DNA of 64,000 bases from assembly GCA_012840345.1 (NCBI GenBank), contig DULO01000066.1, positions 1-64,000 on the forward strand, given 5' to 3'. Origin of the DNA: Candidatus Fermentithermobacillaceae bacterium (GTDB lineage: Bacteria > Bacillota > Sulfobacillia > Fermentithermobacillales > Fermentithermobacillaceae). The notes below the pieces were generated by a model that worked only from the letters and a program-made list of their open reading frames with translations, ran no database searches and had not been told where the DNA came from. A program made the position numbers and the translations under genes. The first letter of the stretch is position 1; every line of letters begins with the position of its first letter. Below, one piece after another: positions 53,404-60,885 of this stretch.

Positions 53404-54312
53404 TTGGGCCTGTTGGAGTCGCAAAGAGAAGTGTTGTTGGCCGCCGGTATGGGAGTCATGCGCGCGTTTGCCGTCATCGTCCTGGCCGCCCTCGGCGTCA
53501 AGCTGGGGGATTCGGTGATAGAGAAGCTCTTCAAGGAAGCCGCCGAGGTGAGAGGGCCTCGCTTGGACGACAGCAGGGCAAGAACCCTGAAAGGCCTGAT
53601 GAAGAGCGCCCTGCGCTATCTGGCCTTCGCCATCGCGTCCATAACCATCTTGGAGATCGCGGGCATCGATACTAAGGCTTTGCTGGGTGGAGCCGCCATC
53701 TTAGGTCTGGCGGTCGGCTTTGGCGCGCAAAGCCTTGTTAAGGATATCATCACCGGGTTTTTCATCATCTACGAGCGTCAATACGACGTGGGTGACTACA
53801 TAACCGCCGCGGGCCTCTCGGGCATAGTCGAAGAGATTGGGCTCAGGACCACCAGGCTGAGGGATTGGTCGGGCGATGTCCACGTGATTCCCAACGGCCT
53901 CGTGGACAAGACTACCAACAAGAGCAGGGCCGAGGCCCGAGCGTTGGTAGAGGTCAGTATCGCCTTCGAGGAAGACGTCGAGAAGGCCATATCGGTCATG
54001 CAGGCAGCTTGTGACGAGGTAGCGAAGGCCATGCCCGTCATAACCCAAGGGCCTAGAGTCCTGGGCGTGGCGCGCCTTGACGCCTCAGGTGTCGTCTTGA
54101 GCGTCTGGGCCCGAACCAAACCCCTCGAGCAGTGGGGTGTGGAACGGGCGCTAAGGCTCAAAATGAAGGAAGTGCTCGAACAGGCGGGCATCCGGCTATC
54201 CTATCCCAGAATGGTCGTCTACCACGTAAATGAGTTGGCTGAGTACAGCGAGGGCGATAGACTCGCGCACGCCGACGCGAATGCTTCCAAGGAGGCGCGA
54301 GAAACTGGATAA
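53404..54312 (+). CDS. mscS: Small-conductance mechanosensitive channel (MscS family)
   Basis: A 302-residue channel: one N-terminal helix (AGMGVMRAFAVIVLAALGV), a second (LRYLAFAIASITILEIAGI), the pore helix LLGGAAILGLAVGFGAQSLVKDIITG, followed by the cytoplasmic beta and cage domain (GDYITAAGLSGIVEEIGLRTT, IPNGLV, VEVSIAFEEDVEKAI). It releases osmolytes on hypo-osmotic shock. I start at TTG 53404, six bases after AGGAGGTG; GTG 53395 overlaps that site. Its 3' end overlaps the sfsA-like gene by 32 bases. Confidence 0.9.
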   Translation: MGLLESQREVLLAAGMGVMRAFAVIVLAALGVKLGDSVIEKLFKEAAEVRGPRLDDSRARTLKGLMKSALRYLAFAIASITILEIAGIDTKALLGGAAILGLAVGFGAQSLVKDIITGFFIIYERQYDVGDYITAAGLSGIVEEIGLRTTRLRDWSGDVHVIPNGLVDKTTNKSRAEARALVEVSIAFEEDVEKAISVMQAACDEVAKAMPVITQGPRVLGVARLDASGVVLSVWARTKPLEQWGVERALRLKMKEVLEQAGIRLSYPRMVVYHVNELAEYSEGDRLAHADANASKEARETG

Positions 54313-55147
54313 GCCGGCGGATAGGACAGCGGATAAGACAGCGGATAGGGCGTCGGACAAACGAGCGCGGATAAGCCTTGGTAGCCTATTGCCCGCCGTG
54401 ATAGTTAGGCGCCGGGACAGGTTCACCGCGGTGATTAGAGTAAGGGAAACCGGAGTAGGAGAGACGGAAGCTCTCGCTCATATCGCCGATTCAGGCCGCC
54501 TTAAGGAACTGGTGTATCCCGGAAACCTGGGGATGGTGAGGAAGGTTCCGGCCCCGGCCGGCGGATCGCCGGCTGCCCGTGTCACTTCCTACGACTTGGT
54601 CCTTGCCTGCGCCGGAACGGACTCCGAGGGCAAACGCTCCTGGGTCTCAATTGACACGCGATACCCGAACAAGGTCTTCGGATACGCGCTGGTGAACCGC
54701 GTAATTTCCGAGTTCGCCGGCTATTCCGAGGTCCATCCCGAGTTCTCCTACGTCCATGAGCAAAACCCCGGAAACCGCGTCCCAAAGAGCCGCCTTGATT
54801 TTCTCCTTCGCGGGGAGGGCCTGCCGCCGGCTTTGGTAGAAGTGAAGTCGGTTACCCTGTGCGTGAACGGGAAAGGATTGTTTCCCGACGCCCCTACCGT
54901 GAGGGGAGCTCGCCACCTTCGGGAACTCATGCGGGCCGTCAAAGAAGGTTACCGGGCCTACGCCGTGTTTATCGCCCAGCGTTCAGATATCAGGACAATT
55001 TCTCCCAATCGGGAGACAGACCCCGGTTTCGCCGACGCGCTAAAAGAAGCCCAGAGAAACGGGGTCCGTCTCCTGGGCTTCAGTTGTTCGGTCACTCCGG
55101 AAGAAATCGTTTTCGATCCTTCCGGTCTTCCGGTAATCCTCAGCTAG
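54281..55147 (+). CDS. sfsA: SfsA-family protein
   Basis: SfsA-type protein of about 288 residues: RDRFTAVIRVRE, HIADSGRLKELVYPG, ISIDTRYPN written VSIDTRYPNKVFGYAL, SRLDFLL, VEVKSVTL with the nuclease-like acidic residues, and APTVRGARHLRELM. SfsA proteins have an OB fold plus a PD-(D/E)XK-like domain and were linked to sugar fermentation gene control in E. coli; a nuclease role is suspected. ATG 54281 lies inside the mscS end. The N-terminal 30 residues are odd, made of ADRTADKTADRASDK repeats encoded by a 12-base near-repeat. Confidence 0.85.
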   Translation: MLPRRREKLDKPADRTADKTADRASDKRARISLGSLLPAVIVRRRDRFTAVIRVRETGVGETEALAHIADSGRLKELVYPGNLGMVRKVPAPAGGSPAARVTSYDLVLACAGTDSEGKRSWVSIDTRYPNKVFGYALVNRVISEFAGYSEVHPEFSYVHEQNPGNRVPKSRLDFLLRGEGLPPALVEVKSVTLCVNGKGLFPDAPTVRGARHLRELMRAVKEGYRAYAVFIAQRSDIRTISPNRETDPGFADALKEAQRNGVRLLGFSCSVTPEEIVFDPSGLPVILS

Positions 55148-55222
55148 TAGCGCTAAGTTCGTCAGGGCTGCCAAAGGCTTTCGGCTGTTGGCCTAATCCT
55201 TAGGGGAGCTCGTGGCCCTCAG

Positions 55223-55888
55223 CTAGAAACCCAACTTCTCGTTGACAACGACCACCACGAACTTCTTCTTACCCAAAGGAGGCGCCTCGATGATGGTCGT
55301 CACCCTGCACGATTTCGGGCTGCACTGGGAGCAGTCGATTGCCTTCTGACACGGGGTATCCAGGTTCAGCCTCTTGTAGTTGACAGGGGCCGCGTACCTA
55401 TAGATCCTTTCCATGGCTTCAGGTATGCCTTTGACCAGCTTGTTGTAACCGCATACCACGATGCTGATCTTGGGCCCGAAGATCATGGAAGCTACTCTGT
55501 TTCCGCTCCCGTCGCTGTTCACCAACGCGCCCGCTTCGGTGAGGGCGTTGGAACTTGAGAGGAAGACATCCGCGGTGACCTGGGCATCCCTTGCCGCGGC
55601 TCTCTCCGCGGGGGACTTGGAGGCGTCCCAATGGTCAAGGACTGTATGTCCGGCAGCCTGGAGGGCCTCAGGAAGGCCTAGCTCCCTCACTGTTACCGAA
55701 CCGCCCAATCCTACGGTCACGGTCGATTTCTCCGGAATTTCGGACATCACCAGTTTCTTGGCTTCTTCGCTTGTCTCGGCAAAGTAAGCGGTGAAGCCGT
55801 TCTTTTTGAGGGCTTCCACGCAGTTTAGGGCCCTCTGCCGGTTAAACCACTTTTCCGGCGCGTACGTGTCGGTGGTCACTAAAGTCAC
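55223..55888 (-). CDS. LUD-domain (LutC-like/DUF162) protein
   Basis: A 221-residue protein of the LUD family: KNGFTAYFAETSEEAKKL, GLGGSVTVRELGL, DVFLSSSNALTEAGALVNSDGSGNR, and a C-terminal CQKAIDCSQCSPKSC cluster. Family members include LutC and LutB partners in lactate oxidation, but stand-alone LUD proteins like this one are of unknown function and often sit in anaerobes. The C-terminal Cys cluster might bind a metal. It is ten bases after the DUF4438 gene and probably shares its transcript. Confidence 0.82.
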   Translation of the reverse strand: MTLVTTDTYAPEKWFNRQRALNCVEALKKNGFTAYFAETSEEAKKLVMSEIPEKSTVTVGLGGSVTVRELGLPEALQAAGHTVLDHWDASKSPAERAAARDAQVTADVFLSSSNALTEAGALVNSDGSGNRVASMIFGPKISIVVCGYNKLVKGIPEAMERIYRYAAPVNYKRLNLDTPCQKAIDCSQCSPKSCRVTTIIEAPPLGKKKFVVVVVNEKLGF

Positions 55889-55897
55889 CTCCGGATC

Positions 55898-56752
55898 CTA
55901 TGACAAGCCCAGGTAGTCCGCTATGTTGGCTTTGTCTACCTTCACGGGGCGGATCTTGCCGTCAAGGGCTGTCAGAAGGCTGGTAACGCCCGGACCGTGT
56001 CCTGAGACGTTGGAATCTCCGTGCACGACGATGCCGATAATGACGGCTCCGCGCCTGTAGCTCCTGCCGTAGAAAGAAGAGGAGTCTTGGATCGCCACGA
56101 TGTCGCCCAGACGGATCTTGTCTAAGCCCAGCTCGGCTAGGCGTTCGCGTTCCATGGATGTAATGTCGTAGTCCCCTCTCTCAGCGGACGAGGCTCCGAG
56201 TCCGCTTCCCATGAACTCCGGCGGGACTATATGGGCAACGGGCACTTCGAGGACTCCATCTTTCTCAACGATCCCCATTTTGTGAAGGAAGCCCGGGTCC
56301 AAGTTCATGCATTTCACGGAGGGGTAATCGGAAAGCTCCAGCCCTTGCCCAAAGGCTCGCACGTTGATCTTGTCGCCTATCTGGAGCTTCTCCAGAGTGT
56401 CCTGGTCAAAGTGGATAATGACGTGTTCGATCCCGCCGTGCTTGCCGGTGACTACGCCTTTGGCTCCTTTGGCGTCCCCCGAGATGACGTACGCGGTGTT
56501 TCCGACACAGGACAGAGTGTTGTACCCTGAGTTGGCCTTCTCGTCTTTGTGCTTGGTGCTGACCCCAGGCTCGACGTGGTCGCCCGCCAGGCCAAACGCG
56601 CAGTCTCCAACCTTCACGTTGTAGGTGATCCCGCCGGTGCCGGGGGTTACCCTGACGACGCCGTCAAAGCAGATCCTCGGGGCTGACGCGGGCGATGATA
56701 TTTCGCCCTGAACAGAGAGCATGACCAGTTTGTCTTCATTGGTTCTAAGCAT
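55898..56752 (-). CDS. DUF4438 protein
   Basis: A 284-residue protein that I recognise as DUF4438, known from Thermotoga and anaerobic Bacillota and without assigned function. Visible are LRTNEDKLVMLSVQGE at the N-terminus, GLAGDHVEPGVST, FDQDTLEKLQIGDKI, IRLGDIVAIQDSSSFYGRSY and IGIVVHGDSNVSGHGPGVTSLL; many Gly, Asp and His suggest a metal- or ligand-binding enzyme. I start at ATG 56752 with GGGAGGA six bases before; the ATG at 56770 overlaps that site. Confidence 0.8.
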   Translation of the reverse strand: MLRTNEDKLVMLSVQGEISSPASAPRICFDGVVRVTPGTGGITYNVKVGDCAFGLAGDHVEPGVSTKHKDEKANSGYNTLSCVGNTAYVISGDAKGAKGVVTGKHGGIEHVIIHFDQDTLEKLQIGDKINVRAFGQGLELSDYPSVKCMNLDPGFLHKMGIVEKDGVLEVPVAHIVPPEFMGSGLGASSAERGDYDITSMERERLAELGLDKIRLGDIVAIQDSSSFYGRSYRRGAVIIGIVVHGDSNVSGHGPGVTSLLTALDGKIRPVKVDKANIADYLGLS

Positions 56753-56871
56753 TCCGGTTCCTCCCGTCATTGTGATGTCTAACTCTTACTCGCCATCATA
56801 GTGACGCCGTCGTGCGTGACGGAACTGTGACGATACCGTGAGGCCATCGCGGCCTATGGCTTCCGAGATCG

Positions 56872-56889
56872 CTCTTGCCCTCGCAAGAG
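56872..56889. terminator. Short hairpin after the second S9 peptidase
   Basis: CTCTTGC (56872-56878) and GCAAGAG (56883-56889) form a 7-bp stem with a four-base loop just past the S9 stop on the minus strand. There is no U-run, so the terminator call is weak. Confidence 0.35.
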
Positions 56890-56897
56890 GCGGTTTC

Positions 56898-58946
56898 CTA
56901 AAGCGACGGTTCGTAATCTCCCGGGTTCTTGGCGATGTGGCTGTCAAACCACCTGACTATGTGGTTTAGACGGGCAACCCTCAGGACGGGCCTGCCGCTC
57001 CTGGACAATTCGTGGTTGGAGCCCGGGAACCTGACCATCTCTACTTCCTTCTTTTGCTTCTTAAGCGCCACGTAGAGCTGTTCTCCCTGCTCTATGGGGC
57101 AGCGCATGTCGTTTTCCGAGTGAATTATCAGAAGGGGAGTGGTGACGTTGTCCACGTACTTGAGCGGCGAGAAGTCCCAGAGCTTCTGGGTATCCTTCCA
57201 GACGTCGCAGTAGAGTTCCCGCTCGACGAATGTGTACCCGATATCCGAAACCCCGTGGAACGACAGCCAGTTGGATATGGACCTCTGCGTTACCGCCGCC
57301 GCGAACCTGGAGGTGTGGCCGACAATCCAGTTGGTCATGAAGCCGCCGTAGCTGCCTCCCGTGACGCCTATCCTGTTCTCATCGATGTACCCCTGCTCGA
57401 CGGCCACGTCGGTCCAGGTCATGAGGTCTTCGAAGTCCATGCCGCCGTAATCTCCGCATACCGCTTTGACGAACTCCTGTCCGAAGCCTTCGCCGCCCCT
57501 GGGGTTGGTGTAAAACACTACGTAGCCCTTGTTGGCGAGAAGCTGGAATTCAAAGAAGAAGCTGTAGCCGTACATGGAGTGAGGCCCGCCGTGGATCTGC
57601 AAGACAGCGGGGTACTTGACTCCCTGCTTGAAGCCCACCGGCTTCATTATCCATCCGTACTCCTGCAGCCCGTCTTTGGCCTTAAACGGGATGGTTTCGG
57701 GAGCCACGATAAAGACTTCGTCGAGCCATTCGTTCACCGAAGTGAGCGTTCGCTCGGTGCCGCCCAAGACGTCATAGAAGCCGACATCTCCCGGGAGGGT
57801 GGGGGTGGAAACGGCTATGGCGAACTTGGTGCCCGAGTCGTCGGCGGTGAACCCGAATATCTGGCGGTCTCCTCCCAAAACAAGCTCTACGTCGCCGCCC
57901 TCAGTCGGAACCTTGTAGATGGACGACCTGCCGTGGTCGCTGGCCAAGAAGTAGATGGTCTTGCCGTCCTTAGAGAACGTGGGTCCGTTGTCGGAGCCTC
58001 CGAGACGCGAATCTCCCGCGCATCTGTCTCCAAACGAACGGTCAAAAGAGCCTGTAAGCAGTATCGGGCTACCGCCCTCCACGGGGACTTTCCACAGCTT
58101 GGTGAGGGTCGGTCCGCCGTGCTCCATGTTGTGGCCGGCATACACCACAAACTTGCCGTCCGGTGTGAACTTCGGGGAGCTGCAGGGCCCTGTGGACGGG
58201 GTCAGCTTTCGCAGCTCTCCGCCTTCAGCAGGCACCATGTATATGTCGGTAAGATACGGCTCCCAATCGGCGTCTTCCCGCCTGTTGGCGCTGAACACAA
58301 TGTACTTCCCGCAGGGCGACCATTGGGGCATGGAGTGGTTGAAGTTGCCGAAGGTAAGCTGTTTTACGCCTGTCTTGCCCTCCACGTCCACAACGAAAAT
58401 CTGGGAGTAGCGCGGGGGCAATAGACCCATGGCCATGTCCGCCTTCATATGTAGGCGGGTGACAACGGTCGGTTCGTCCCGTTTCTTTTTCTCCAGGGCG
58501 TCTTTGTCTTTCTTGTCCAGGGGCTTTTCGAGGTCCTCAGGCTTATCTTCAATGTCGATGGCCGACGTAAAGGCGATCTTGGTCCCGTCCGGAGACCATA
58601 CCGGAGCGCCCGCGCCCCTGCGCATGTTGGTAATCTGCCTGGCTTCCCCGCCGTTAGTCGGCATCACGAAAATCTGCTTCTCGCCGTTCCTGTCGGACAG
58701 AAATGCGATCATGCTTCCGTCCGGAGACCATCGCGGGGATGTGTCGGACTTCGGCCCGGACGTATACTGCCGGGGCTTTCCCCCCGTCACAGGGACCATC
58801 CAGATATGAGACCGGTATTCCTTGGTCTTTTCGTCTATGTGGGCTTTGACGTACGCGATGTTGTGGCCGCACGGAGATATTTGCGGATCCGAGACAAACG
58901 ACAGCCTATATAGGTCGTCTGTCTGAAGACGTCTTTTTTCCGCCAT
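56898..58946 (-). CDS. S9 family prolyl oligopeptidase-like peptidase (second copy)
   Basis: A 682-residue paralogue of the S9 peptidase at 14633-16711, alike from the start (YRLSFVSDPQISPCGHNIAYV versus WSLTFVGDPDVSP) to the end. It has the TolB-like propeller and a hydrolase domain with Ser in GGSYGGFMTNW (about residue 530), Asp near HSENDMRCP and His in SNHELSRSG. It is cytosolic with no signal peptide. A charged insert KPLDKKDKDALEKKKRD near residue 140 distinguishes it. The two genes probably have different peptide preferences. GGAGG precedes ATG 58946. Confidence 0.92.
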   Translation of the reverse strand: MAEKRRLQTDDLYRLSFVSDPQISPCGHNIAYVKAHIDEKTKEYRSHIWMVPVTGGKPRQYTSGPKSDTSPRWSPDGSMIAFLSDRNGEKQIFVMPTNGGEARQITNMRRGAGAPVWSPDGTKIAFTSAIDIEDKPEDLEKPLDKKDKDALEKKKRDEPTVVTRLHMKADMAMGLLPPRYSQIFVVDVEGKTGVKQLTFGNFNHSMPQWSPCGKYIVFSANRREDADWEPYLTDIYMVPAEGGELRKLTPSTGPCSSPKFTPDGKFVVYAGHNMEHGGPTLTKLWKVPVEGGSPILLTGSFDRSFGDRCAGDSRLGGSDNGPTFSKDGKTIYFLASDHGRSSIYKVPTEGGDVELVLGGDRQIFGFTADDSGTKFAIAVSTPTLPGDVGFYDVLGGTERTLTSVNEWLDEVFIVAPETIPFKAKDGLQEYGWIMKPVGFKQGVKYPAVLQIHGGPHSMYGYSFFFEFQLLANKGYVVFYTNPRGGEGFGQEFVKAVCGDYGGMDFEDLMTWTDVAVEQGYIDENRIGVTGGSYGGFMTNWIVGHTSRFAAAVTQRSISNWLSFHGVSDIGYTFVERELYCDVWKDTQKLWDFSPLKYVDNVTTPLLIIHSENDMRCPIEQGEQLYVALKKQKKEVEMVRFPGSNHELSRSGRPVLRVARLNHIVRWFDSHIAKNPGDYEPSL

Positions 58947-59038
58947 GTTTGAGCCTCCTTATGATGTGTCAAAACGCTTTTTCGGGATCGACGTACGTGA
59001 AAGGTTCAATAACCGGGTCAGAGATCCCTGCGGTTGCC

Positions 59039-60046
59039 CTAGGGATTCAGTTCTTGTTTCGCGTGGGTTACCCAGTCCGGGTCCCTGAGCATGGCTCTCC
59101 CGACGCCTATCAGGTCGGCTTTTCCCTCCTGAAGGATTTGCTCGGCAAAAGCGCCTGTTGTGATACCGCCGGTAACCAGGACAGGTATCTTTACGGCTTT
59201 CTTGATCTCCGCGGCCGCCGGAACGAAGTATCCTGGCTCGGCCTTTGCGGGACGTGCAGACGCGTAGTTGCCTGAGACATCAATCACTGCCACTCCGGCG
59301 TCTTCCAGCATCTTGGCGGTCTCTGCGGCGTCCTTGTAGGTGAGGCCGCCCTCGATACCGTCCGTGCTCCCTAGTCTGACGAAGACAGGGTACTGGTCTC
59401 CCGTACGGGACTTGATCGCCGCGACAGTCTCAAGCAAGAACCGGGCCCGGTTCTCCACGCTTCCGCCGTACTTGTCCTTTCGGTGGTTAGTGAGCGGGGA
59501 CAGGAACTGGGACAACAGGTAGCCGTGGGCGGAGTGGATCTCCACGCCGTCGAAGCCGGCCTGTTGGGCGCGTTGGGCCGCCGCCGCGAAGAAACGCTGG
59601 ACCTCCTCGATTTGTTCTTCGGTCATGGGAGTGGGCACGCGCTCGGATCGAGGGGGTGGGGTTTCGGTAGGACCGAGAGGCTCGCCTCCGGTAACATCCG
59701 GGTTCCCCTTCGCCCCGACGTGACTGAGCTGCAGGATCGCTACCGCGCCCTGTGACCGGATTCCTGTCGCGAGCTCCCTGAAAGCAGGGATGGCAGCGTC
59801 ATTGTCTAGTCCAAGCTGTCCCTCGTGGGCTTTGCCTCGGAGAGTAACATAGGTATGCTCGACGATGATTATTCCCGGGCCTCTGCCAGCCCTGTCTTTG
59901 TAATAGGCTATGGTAGCTTGGCTAGGTACGCCCTCCTTTTTTGAGCCCTCGCCATCGGGGACCTCCGGGAACACAGATGCCATGGGCGGCATGACCACCC
60001 GGTTCCTGGCAGTTAGACCGGCGAACGACAGACTGGTGAACAGCAT
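59039..60046 (-). CDS. Old Yellow Enzyme-family NAD(P)H:flavin oxidoreductase
   Basis: A 335-residue FMN TIM-barrel protein: RNRVVMPPMAS at the N-terminus, ILQLSHVGAKG, GFDGVEIHSAHGYLLSQFLSPLTNHRKDKYGGSVENR with the substrate-binding His pair region, and GVGRAMLRDPDW at the phosphate site. The length corresponds to single-domain OYE-type ene-reductases rather than to the larger Fe-S 2,4-dienoyl-CoA reductases. Its true substrate is unknown. GAAGGTG precedes ATG 60046. Confidence 0.9.
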   Translation of the reverse strand: MLFTSLSFAGLTARNRVVMPPMASVFPEVPDGEGSKKEGVPSQATIAYYKDRAGRGPGIIIVEHTYVTLRGKAHEGQLGLDNDAAIPAFRELATGIRSQGAVAILQLSHVGAKGNPDVTGGEPLGPTETPPPRSERVPTPMTEEQIEEVQRFFAAAAQRAQQAGFDGVEIHSAHGYLLSQFLSPLTNHRKDKYGGSVENRARFLLETVAAIKSRTGDQYPVFVRLGSTDGIEGGLTYKDAAETAKMLEDAGVAVIDVSGNYASARPAKAEPGYFVPAAAEIKKAVKIPVLVTGGITTGAFAEQILQEGKADLIGVGRAMLRDPDWVTHAKQELNP

Positions 60047-60156
60047 CTAGGCACCTTCTTTCAGTTGAATTTGTGGATTTGTTTCGTTGAGTTGTTGAGT
60101 TGAGCAATCAGGGTTACCCAAGTTGTTAAGATACCTCAGATCCCGGTCGTCAAGAA

Positions 60157-60388
60157 CTGACGACTGCCGGCGCGTAAGTCATCAACCAGGGACGCCTTCC
60201 TCCCGGCGAGTCATCAGCCAGTGACGACTCGGTGCCGGAGCCTACAGTTACTGAAGACTGCCGGCGCGGAAGTCATCAACCAGGGACGCCTTCCTCCCGG
60301 CGAGTCACCAGCCGGTGACGACTCGGTGCCGGAGTCTTCAGATACTGACGACCACCGGCGAGATAGTCATCAACCGGTCCCACCTCCG
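60157..60388 (+). repeat. Left array of the 94-bp repeat (about 2.5 direct copies)
   Basis: Units start at 60157, 60251 and 60345, exactly 94 bp apart; the first two are nearly identical and the third stops after about 44 bp. Each unit has alternating TGACGACT and AGTCATCA words, for example GAGTCATCA and TGACGACTC about a five-base loop, so each can fold into imperfect hairpins. There is no spacer between units, unlike a CRISPR array. The 60047-60156 stretch holds the OYE upstream region with a short GTTGAGTTGTTGAGTTGAG repeat. Confidence 0.85.
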
Positions 60389-60607
60389 TATTTTCAAGAT
60401 GTCAGTGGCTGATACCTTCGAGACGCGAAACGATCGCTTTCTCTTCTGCAGGTTGAGTAGTCGCGAAAAAACGGTTGCCTCTTGGCAGAATATGGAATAT
60501 TATGGTGTGGGATGTTCACAACAGATTTTCTTCCATATCTCATGGCCGATGCCAGGCTTTGCCCTGCGTCCAAGTTCGTAAGGATACTCTTGTCGCCGTC
60601 AAAGCCT

Positions 60608-60825
60608 CCGTCCATCGCCGCTGTTGATGACTCCTCCGCCCACAGCTGTCACTTTCTGAGGACTCCGGAGCCGAATCGTCAGCTGCTGATGACTGCCTGT
60701 AGTGAAGTCGTCTACGGTTGACGTCTCCTCGGCCCGCAGCCGTCACTTTTCGAGGACTCCAGAGCCGAGTCGTCAACAGCTGACAACTGCTTGCACCAGA
60801 GACATCAACAGACGACGTACGTCAG
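60608..60825 (-). repeat. Right array of the same 94-bp repeat, inverted and more diverged
   Basis: TCTGAGGACTCC at 60655 recurs as TTCGAGGACTCC at 60749, and CTCCTCCGCC near 60631 recurs at 60725: the period is again 94 bp. Read on the minus strand the units align with those at 60157 and 60251 (for example AGTCGTCAnnnnCTGATGACT). The two arrays therefore face each other across 60389-60607, a 219-bp stretch with no gene I can support. Confidence 0.75.
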
Positions 60826-60885
60826 AGAGAGTCTGATTTCTGCTAGCCTTCTGTGGCGTCTCGCTCTCTGGGTGCTCCCGCCGTC

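Noticed and set aside
57012..58424. 470-codon open frame opposite the second S9 peptidase
   Set aside because: It is antisense to a clear family member, lacks a ribosome site and family motifs, and follows from GC-rich codon use.
60157..60825. Possible CRISPR array
   Set aside because: Units are 94 bp, directly adjoining and without unique spacers, and no cas gene is near.
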